In this document: positions 9,652 through 15,625 of the stretch, one piece after another
Layout: each line of letters starts with the position of its first letter
Position numbering within the stretch: the stretch's first letter is position 1
Assembly: GCF_000003605.2 (NCBI RefSeq)
Contig: NW_003123412.1
Location: 147,596 to 163,220 of the forward strand
Reading direction: 5' to 3'
Length of the DNA: 15,625 nucleotides
DNA from: Saccoglossus kowalevskii
Lineage: Eukaryota; Hemichordata; Enteropneusta; Harrimaniidae
Notes under the pieces: generated by a model
What the model was told of the DNA's origin: nothing
Databases searched by the model: none
Seen by the model: the letters and a program-made list of their open reading frames with translations, nothing else
Program-made: the position numbers and the translations under genes

Positions 9652-11402
9652 CTGAAAATGAATGTGTTTTACAATTTAAACCAATTTGTACTAAACTGCA
9701 GTTATGGTGTTATATACTTGCAATATAAACAGTTATTTTGATGAGTTTTGAATAAATTTATGGGTCTATTTGCTGTGTAAATTGGCCACAATTGCGAGAG
9801 ACGGAGATTTGTGTGTTTTTCTAGCTAATGAAAATGTATGAACCGATGTAATACTTGGGTCATCCAGTGTCAACCAATCTCACCTTTCTGAAAAGCACAA
9901 CATGGACAAAATATCAATTGTACAAATAGCTGTTGATACAAGTAACTTCTGTTATAGTTTTCATTTCATTATTGTTTTGCTTTTATTTTGTAGTATCAGT
10001 CTATTGCCTGCCTACTATCAACAGTTTGTAGAGATTTCTTGGAGCATGCAATTCCCAAAACTACTGGATTGCCGAAGCAGTAGGTTGGTTTTGGTGAAAA
10101 TTATTAGTGTCCATGTATCACTTTGTAACTGTTCACAATCAAAATAAGCATGTCTCTGTGGAAAGACACATTTTCAAAATTCATTGATAATGTTATAGGA
10201 CCTAGAAATCCAACTAGTCTCAACATGTACAATATACAAACATAGGAAGAGATAGCTTTAGCTTACCATCTGCTATTTCTATGGCTATACTTACACATAG
10301 CTGATTGTCTCACGTCATTAGGAATTCAAGTGAACGGCCAGCAGGCATGACCAAACTAACGGTAATAATGATGGCCAAATTTTATGAACTTGCTGTGCAC
10401 TTTTCCGATAAGGAGAAAATAAATTTCAGTAACTGAATGGAGAACTAATCCCAGGATTAGGCCAGAAACGAAAATAACTAGCACAGAGGAATTGCCAAAG
10501 TGCAAATAAGCTAATGCATTTTTTTGAACATTGATTCTGCATTTTGTTTTTAATAATTGTACCTCCAATATTGGTCACCGACTTGGGTATAAACAATTGC
10601 TGAGCGAGTTTTTTTGAGATGCAGTTGGACTGAAGATGTGGGCCTTATATTGAATTGATCAAAGCATAGAATCCAAGGCATTAAGATACAAGTCTCAGAT
10701 ATACTACATACAGTGCATATCATATATATAAACAGTAGTTTCAGGTAATCATTGCTGATATAGATATCAAACTAATGTTGTTTTTCAATAATCCAAACAT
10801 AATCGAGAAATTGAATTGAATAGTCTAAACGTTCTTTATCTGTACCATCACTTGGTGGTAGACAGTCAAGTGTCTATATCACATTTACTCTATTAGAAGC
10901 ACACGTCAGGTAAATGAAAAATTGCATTTGATGTATGCCGGATCATTAAAATGTCATTTTGACACATCTACCATATGTTCTTGATTAGTAGCGCATACGT
11001 AAATTAGCGAAATGTTTTATGGCCAAACTGGTAATATTTTAATTATACTCATGGAAAAACAAATTTTGTTATACACACTTCTAACAGAACAAATATGGTA
11101 TATCATTTCCATAGCTATATGCAATACTGATAGAGCAAATACCATACTTAAACTTAACTAGACAATATTACATAAAATGCACAACATAACTTATATATTC
11201 ATTAAGTAGCTAGATTTTTTTTTGAACCAATAATAGATAGAAAAGGGTAGTTGGAAATTGCAGTCCTAAGCCAGAATGTTTTTTTTTTTTTAATAATTAC
11301 CAAGAACTACAATTGCCTACTACAATTTAGGACCTCCTTTTAGTCACAAAATGAGCAACTTACAGGAGATGCAAGAGGTATAGGGTTAAATATAGACAAT
11401 CC
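9561..11402 (-). CDS. Unrecognised protein, C-terminal part, six short exons
   Basis: Six blocks at 11364-11402, 10846-10873, 10563-10629, 10267-10308, 9884-9948 and 9561-9651 chain in phase and end with a stop. The joined product is helical and leucine/isoleucine-rich: DCLYLTLYLLHLLHLTVYHQ, SNCISKKLAQQLFIPKSVTN, IGDNQLCVSIAIEIADA, ICTIDILSMLCFSERY, and a tail QGNHLDVSEATLTVLEYILI then SIHSAKAL. The alternating helices suggest an ARM/HEAT-type superhelix, but no family was recognised. The last two exons are the most convincing; the 28- and 42-nt exons have weak acceptors. It is transcribed in the same direction as PNUTS, 2.9 kb upstream. It could also be a decaying gene; no frame break is seen in the spliced model. 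Confidence 0.5.
9884..9948 (-). CDS. Penultimate exon of unrecognised gene
   Basis: Bounded by a good donor AAAG|gtgaga. The open frame is ICTIDILSMLCFSER; the full frame back to 9948 reads KLLVSTA before it. The acceptor is either ataacag at 9949 (phase 0) or tcaacag ending at about 9930 (phase 1); the phase-1 choice joins the upstream exon at 10267 better, giving ADAICTIDIL. Confidence 0.5.
10267..10308 (-). CDS. Short exon of unrecognised gene
   Basis: Donor GATG|gtaagc is strong. The frame reads DNQLCVSIAIEIAD with split codons at both ends. The acceptor gacgtgag is weak and was chosen because it keeps phase with the exon at 10563. Confidence 0.4.
10445..10460. repeat. 16-bp perfect palindrome with paired TAATCC sites
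   Basis: CTAATCCCAGGATTAG... the two arms CTAATCC and GGATTAG are exact reverse complements around CA. TAATCC/GGATTA is the known core of K50 homeodomains (Otx, Pitx, Gsc). It lies in an intron of the unrecognised gene. Chance occurrence cannot be excluded. Confidence 0.3.
10563..10629 (-). CDS. Exon of unrecognised gene
   Basis: 67 nt with acceptor cacatcttcag and donor GGAG|gtacaa. Encodes SNCISKKLAQQLFIPKSVTN and IG plus a split codon. A second frame is also open across it, so the reading depends on phase with the neighbouring exons. Confidence 0.45.
10846..10873 (-). CDS. Candidate 28-nt exon of unrecognised gene
   Basis: Acceptor gatatag, donor GATG|gtacag, encoding HLTVYHQVM between split codons. 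Accepted only because its phases (1 base in, 0 out) link the exons at 11364 and 10563; alone it would not be called. Confidence 0.3.
11364..11402 (-). CDS. Exon of unrecognised gene
   Basis: 39 nt with a good acceptor ttcattcacccag and a consensus donor CCT|gtaagt. In the frame that fits its neighbours it reads DCLYLTLYLLHL. The phase-0 frame (GLSIFNPIPLASP) is also open and could instead join directly to the exon at 10563, skipping the 28-nt exon. Confidence 0.45.
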
Positions 11403-13025
11403 CTGGGTGAATGAACAGTGCCCAGTATGAAATTGAAGGTGAAACACGAACAGGAACATTAAAATATCCAGCATGAAAAACCAAGTTTGAATGAAATCAT
11501 CCTAGACAGGTCTGAAAACCATCACAGAAACAACTATTTTTGAAACAAAATAGATCGGCAACCGATATGCCAAAATGATATCCATTAGTAAGACCATGCA
11601 CACAAAATAACCCACTCCCTGGATTTGCAACTTGTAAAATTTCTAAATGTCATCCTTTTTGGAGAATTTGAGAGATCATGAATGATTTTTCGATCATATC
11701 AGTAAAAAAAATATAATTAGTTGTGCTTTTTGTTCAAAAAAATCTTGGCCTCTTGGTTTTCTCATGAAAAAAATCAGCAAAGAAAGTTTTTTGGGCGTTC
11801 AAGCAGCAAATAATCAGCAAAGAATCAACACCTCAAATGACATGCTTATGTGACATAGAATTCATAGAATTCAAGTGATTGACAAACAGTAAACTGTCAT
11901 GTCTATGCTCATGGTTGTCTAATCTTAGGGATTTAAATCATCAGAAGTCGTTAAACAAACCAGTCTCAACCATTCTTTCAAATACAGTACAACCTAAATA
12001 TTTATGTCACTCACGCTAGAAAAGACGAAAAATCACACATTCCATCCAAAAAAAAGATATTGTAACAAATATTTGATTTATACTCGATATTAAACACACA
12101 ATAAACCTGTCATTATGTATACCTTATGACAGTGACCAGAATAACCAGAAACATATGTTGAATTATAGAATATAAAGAAATCCTACAGTATCAAAACTGC
12201 ACTCTGTAGAGCCATTTCTTACAAGGTCCTTTCATGACCACACAAGCAAAACTAAAGAGAAAGGTGTAGCTAGAAATTCATCATTACAGATCTCTAGATT
12301 ACCAACTCTGTATATTGAAACAGACTATGTTTTCAAGCAACCAGAATGGCTACCTTGGTCATTCGAAATGGTCTCAAAATTAAATGGAATATACTTTTAG
12401 CACCACAAATCTTTTACATGTTTAGAAAACATTACAATGCATTGTTTGTTGGTGAAACGTTGCTTGACGAAAATTACACACATTACCCCAAAGGGTCCTC
12501 TGCTGTACCCGGTAATCACAGAATGTGGCCGCAACATTAATATACCTTTGACGCAAATGACAGCTGAAAGCAAGGAAGCCACACCTCTCAAATAGTGTTC
12601 CATTCTTTCTTGTCAACACGTTCAGTATTCCAAACAGCATGGTTAGACACATCAGTTAATCAAGTTGCATGGTTCTCTGGCTTTCAACAAGATCTCAGCT
12701 GCCATTAGCAAACAAGGTCTATTTATGATTGGTACAATTCTGAGGAGAGATTTTGATTAATTGTAACTTTTATACAGCTCACAAATGTGAGGGAAAAGCA
12801 TAGTAAGAGATGGCTTTAACAGAGTGCAACTTTAAGACATGTGTGTCTATTAACACAAAACACAAAATCATTTGGATTTAACTTAAAACGTTGCACAATT
12901 ATTTCTCAAGTGACCATTTGAGTGCAATCATTTGAAGAGAAACTATTGAAAATGTACAAATGTAATAGAAAAAAAAATACAGCTGACACTAATACAGTTC
13001 GTTACGTTAATGTCTATGCAATTAC
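11403..13025. other. Unresolved introns of the unrecognised gene
   Basis: Apart from the candidate exon at 12015-12106 no block could be placed. Minus-strand frames around 12546-12660 look partly coding (for example LTMLFGILNVL and RGVASLLSAVICVK, in two different frames, ending at donor AAAG|gtatat at 12546), but no acceptor joins either in phase with the exon at 13026. At least one exon of length 1 mod 3 is expected here if all neighbours are right. Confidence 0.35.
12015..12106 (-). CDS. Candidate further exon of unrecognised gene
   Basis: 92 nt with acceptor taatgacag and a strong donor TAGC|gtgagt. The frame is open (VYCVFNIEYKSN, then IFFLDGMCDFSSFL) and its two last bases join the exon at 11364 in phase, giving FLADCLYLTL. 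The amino-terminal half is AT-driven and less protein-like. An alternative acceptor (tatcgag, about 12084) would shorten it without changing frame. Confidence 0.3.
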
Positions 13026-13136
13026 CATCTTGTATCTTTGAAACTAAGAAAAGGAACCGACAACAAACAGGCCAGTAAACTTTGTAGGAAATATATAAAC
13101 TGATTGCAAGAGACTTCTATAGTTATGGTCTTCAAC
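13026..13136 (-). CDS. Internal exon, probably same unrecognised gene
   Basis: 111 nt with an excellent acceptor (ttgttcttgttctgtag) and donor GATG|gtaatt. The open frame reads LKTITIEVSCNQFIYFLQSL, LACLLSVPFLSFKDTR and a split Trp/Cys codon. Hydrophobic helical texture matches the exons downstream. Another frame closes with TAG before the donor, which favours this one. Confidence 0.5.
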
Positions 13137-14033
13137 CTACAGAACAAGAACAAACATAAAAAAAATATATTAGTTGTGCCACCAATAATATCTTCTGAAC
13201 ATAACTCATTTGCATATGAATTACAGCAACCAAAAACACGATTCATACAGGAAACTCCCTAGGAACATTGCAATATAGCAAAAACTTTTCTATTGACGCT
13301 ATCAAATGATCTAATGTTACAAATACAATTTTCTATATTTTGTGACATATATTTTCCCTCGCACCACTTGACTAGGGCCAATTAATTTTTGTGAAGGTTT
13401 GTACTATGGCTAATTTGTTGTCTGTTTTCATAGTGCAACATTGAAAGTTGTAAATTATCTGTACAATTACAAATCTCATTTGCGGTTAGTTATTGGAATA
13501 ATGATTAGGACTTTCCCAGAGAAGTTGCAAGTTACCCGTATGAATCTTGTTATGTGCTTGATGTAATAACTGTAGTAACATTCATTTTCACTGGTATTTA
13601 CTTTCATAATTTCTGTATTTAATCATATTGACTGGGTTGCAATTCACAAATTTTCCAGTAAAGTAACAAGTACTATTATAATTTTACTTGCTTACACGGA
13701 TTTAATTTAGCAAATGTCATGAAAAGAGCAAAATTAAAAGCTAGTGAATAATTAATGTATTTACAGTACAGTCTGTATGGCCAAGATACTACTGTAAAGA
13801 AAACTATTACTACATTTGTTGATGCTTTTCACCACACTGGATTACAAATGAAGAAAGTTATTATGTTTTATAAAAAGATAAAGGCATTACAAGTTGGGCC
13901 GGGATAGACAATGTGTGAGGCTTATTTGAAGTTTGTGCTTGAAGCACACTATCAATGGCTTGTCATTACCGACATGTGTACAAAACGATTGCACATTTCT
14001 AGGAGCTCACAGTACTATAAGTTAAACATTTAC
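13137..14033. other. Intron with MITE relative
   Basis: AT-rich, no additional exon supported. Contains the second MITE-like copy at 13611-13768. Confidence 0.45.
13611..13768 (+). mobile_element. MITE-like element, copy 2, degraded
   Basis: The right half aligns with the 7839-8044 element: TTTAATTTAGC, AGCAAAATTAAAA, AGTGAATAATTAA and terminal TTTACAGTA (ending 13768). The left half shows TTGACTGGGTTGCAATTCAC against ATTCACTGGGTTTTAATT. The start is approximate because the left terminus has decayed. Confidence 0.5.
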
Positions 14034-14074
14034 CTACAAACGATTTGATAAACAAATGAATAGTAGTGTTCATG
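14034..14074 (-). CDS. Upstream exon, probably same unrecognised gene
   Basis: 41 nt, acceptor tactttgtgtag, donor TAG|gtaaat, phase 0 in and 2 out. Reads HEHYYSFVYQIVC and a split Arg codon completed by the exon at 13026. No first exon with a start codon could be fixed upstream. Confidence 0.4.
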
Positions 14075-14570
14075 CTACACAAAGTACGAGTTAAGATTTA
14101 AGCTGATTTAGGCTTATCTCACATGTTTGCATTTCGGTTAAACCCAATTGCGTCCACGCACTGGGAGGGCCAGTCCTTAGCACAGGCTAAGAGAAGCCAT
14201 CAGTCCGTGACCTTTGTTAAGCCGCTGTTTTCAAAAGCAAAATTTCTGCTGCTGACATGTTTCGTTCTAATTTTGAAGCGTCGTGCATAGGAACGCGAGA
14301 GAAGGCGAACCAAACTTATTTGGATGCAAAGAAACAGTATACAACAGCGTAACAGAATGCAGAGTTTTATTAATGTATGTTGTAGACAACGTACCAAATT
14401 TATTTTGTATACAATTGGAGCTGCTGTACCTCTACTACAGTGACCCAATCAGTTTGGAAGCATGTGCGGAGTAATGACTGGTGGAATAGACGACTTTCTT
14501 GAAAGTTGCATATATTTGATCACGTGCATAATACACATGTATTCACATCCAAAGATCGGCACAGAGGGCG
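14075..14570. promoter_or_regulatory. Possible 5' region of the unrecognised gene
   Basis: Higher CpG content than the surroundings (GCGTCGTGCATAGGAACGCG near 14277, CACGTG at 14521). On the minus strand ATG at about 14287 opens MHDASKLERNMSAAEILLLK, then TAA and stop, followed by a poor AAAG|gtcacg donor; a different frame stays open for 80 codons up to that donor. Neither gives a firm first exon, so this is marked only as a likely promoter/5' region. Confidence 0.3.
14176..14191. repeat. Palindrome CTTAGC-ACAG-GCTAAG, isolated copy
   Basis: Same 16-bp motif family as the cluster at 14571-14722: six-base arms CTTAGC and GCTAAG are exact reverse complements, spacer ACAG. Confidence 0.65.
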
Positions 14571-14722
14571 CTTAGCCCTGGGCTAAGTGTTCGCGCACAC
14601 AACGTTAGCCCGTGCCAAGTTTCAGATTTTACCCGTACTTAGCATTCCTTAGCCCATGCTAAGTGTACACGCATGTTTTCTTAGCACGGGCTAGGGAATT
14701 TGACCTCTTAGCCCGTGCTAAG
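14571..14722. repeat. Cluster of five CTTAGC...GCTAAG palindromes
   Basis: Near-identical palindromes of 16-17 bp at 14571-14587 (CTTAGCCCTGGGCTAAG, perfect), 14604-14619 (GTTAGCCCGTGCCAAG), 14648-14663 (CTTAGCCCATGCTAAG), 14680-14695 (CTTAGCACGGGCTAGG) and 14707-14722 (CTTAGCCCGTGCTAAG), plus a half site at 14638-14643. Start-to-start spacing is 33, 44, 32 and 27. Spacers are unrelated, so this is not a simple tandem array. It may be a cluster of binding sites for a dimeric protein or remnants of a repeat. Confidence 0.75.
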
Positions 14723-15002
14723 AAGCTGTGGGTGAATGCAACTAATAGTTGGAGGATTATTTTAGTAGTTTTATGGCAAATAATTATGACATTCAGACAA
14801 AAACACCCAAGTGACTCACAAATAGTCAATTGAAGAGAGGTTACTTGGACAAGTCAATTCAACAAGGGTTACTTGACAAGTCAATTGAACAGAGGTCACA
14901 TGGATATGTATGTCAATTTAACATTGATATGTACATTTCATCTCAACAGTGGTCACATGGACATGTCAAATTCAACAGTTAGTGGTGACATATACATGTA
15001 CA
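14723..15002. repeat. Degenerate relatives of the 48-bp minisatellite
   Basis: From about 14845 the sequence is built of diverged units around CAAGTCAATT-AACA-AGGTTAC-TTG and CTCAACAGTGGTCACATGGACATG. These share TCAA(T/C)AGNGGTCACATGGA with the regular array that follows, so they look like older, decayed units. Confidence 0.6.
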
Positions 15003-15260
15003 GAATTCAACAGTGGTCACAGGTACATATCAGTTCAACAGAAGACATGACAATTCAACAGTGGTCACAGGTACATATCAGTTCAACAGAAGACATGCCA
15101 ATTCAACAGTGGTCACAGGTACATATCAGTTCAACAGAAGACATGACAATTCAACAGTGGTCACAGGTACATCAGTTCAACAGAAGACATGACAATTCAA
15201 CAGTGGTCACAGGTACATATCAGTTCAACAGAAGACATGCCAATTCAACAGTGGTCACAT
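15003..15260 (+). repeat. 48-bp tandem repeat (minisatellite)
   Basis: Units start at 15003, 15051, 15099, 15147, 15193 and 15241, so the period is 48, 48, 48, 46, 48; the last unit is partial. The unit begins CAATTCAACAGTGGTCACAG and continues with TACATATCAGTTCAACAGAAGACATG. It is itself two related halves (both contain TTCAACAG). One unit lost two bases (TACATCAG for TACATATCAG). Because 48 is a multiple of three, a frame of 131 codons stays open across it; this is a by-product of the period. Confidence 0.92.
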
Positions 15261-15625
15261 GGACTTAAAAATCAACATTAGACAATCCAATAAATACCAT
15301 TCTCAAGTTCACACATCTGTAACTATTTTGAACTTTTCAAGAAAAAGTTGGCAGTACTTCCTCTCACAGTACATGCTTGAAATAAACACCCAAGTTAATA
15401 ATTAGTACACTGTATTTATGATAATTATTAGAAAAATAATCACATACAAACGTTCATCAACACTTTATAAGAACCTTTTAAAACGAAATTATTCTGAAAA
15501 CGCCAATCAAATGGTTAAATTTTGATTTGTTATTTTGAGAGGGTCCAGTTAATCTTCAGTCACATGACTCTTATGTAAACGATGGGATATCCCCTGTTGC
15601 TACCTTAAATCAATGCAAGTTACAT
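15261..15625. other. No feature seen
   Basis: AT-rich sequence to the window end with no supported exon, RNA gene or repeat. Confidence 0.5.

Noticed and set aside
9884-9887. Apparent 4-nt microexon between cttttcag and gtgaga
   Set aside because: The longer open block ending at the same donor (to about 9930 or 9948) explains the site and keeps frame.
12546-12660. Minus-strand coding-like block ending at AAAG|gtatat
   Set aside because: Two different frames look plausible but each meets a stop without an acceptor that keeps phase with the exon at 13026-13136; no consistent exon could be drawn.
14200-14448. Minus-strand 82-codon frame as first exon of the unrecognised gene
   Set aside because: It would end at a poor AAAG|gtcacg donor, is Cys/Leu/Arg-rich without recognisable features, and a more protein-like start (MHDASKLERN...) overlaps it in another frame but ends at TAA. 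Neither could be supported.
14873-15268. Uninterrupted 131-codon plus-strand frame, the longest in the window
   Set aside because: It is read through the 48-bp minisatellite, whose period is a multiple of three. The 46-bp unit shifts the repeat phase inside it, and there is no splice or promoter context.
1-15625. CRISPR array, tRNA, rRNA, bacterial operon or viral gene
   Set aside because: No spacer-repeat array, cloverleaf, ribosomal RNA stretch or long intact frame is present; coding regions are spliced, as in an animal genome.

Overview
This is animal genomic DNA, AT-rich (by eye about two thirds A+T), and it is not prokaryotic. Short coding blocks are separated by introns with GT/AG borders, and dispersed and tandem repeats are frequent. 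The style points to an invertebrate metazoan, perhaps marine; nothing here fixes the phylum. Most short uninterrupted reading frames are chance or shadow frames. The real coding content was found by splicing the minus strand by eye.

Left third (945-6704, minus strand): the 5' half of a PPP1R10/PNUTS orthologue, the protein phosphatase 1 nuclear targeting subunit. Ten exons join without a frame break into 335 codons. They cover the TFIIS N-terminal-like (LW/TND) domain, a lysine-rich linker, a conserved HAKFRSTG block, a Thr/Ser-rich stretch and a conserved GGFMDALNAP block. The PP1-docking motif, WDR82-binding part and C-terminal zinc finger would lie beyond position 1, so the gene is cut by the window edge. 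A CpG-containing stretch at about 6740-7100 is the likely promoter.

Middle (about 7100-9560): no gene seen. It holds a 206-bp MITE-like element with a perfect 19-bp internal inverted repeat (7839-8044), several short direct repeats, and probably the 3' UTR of the next gene.

Right part (9561 to at least 14074, minus strand, same orientation as PNUTS): the 3' end of a second gene made of many short exons. Its last six exons chain in phase to a stop at 9561-9563. Further candidate exons lie at 12015-12106, 13026-13136 and 14034-14074. The protein is leucine-rich and helical, ARM/HEAT-like in texture, and I do not recognise it.

Far right: six near-palindromic CTTAGC...GCTAAG sites (one at 14176, five at 14571-14722), then a 48-bp minisatellite (15003-15260) preceded by degenerate relatives from about 14845. 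No gene is seen after 14723.

A 625-bp dispersed element built from three tandem monomers sits in PNUTS intron 3 (3905-4529). A diverged copy of its head sits in the next intron, so exon 4 lies between two related repeats. No system with an evident new function was found. The most unusual features are the palindrome cluster, the unrecognised gene and the modular repeat element.
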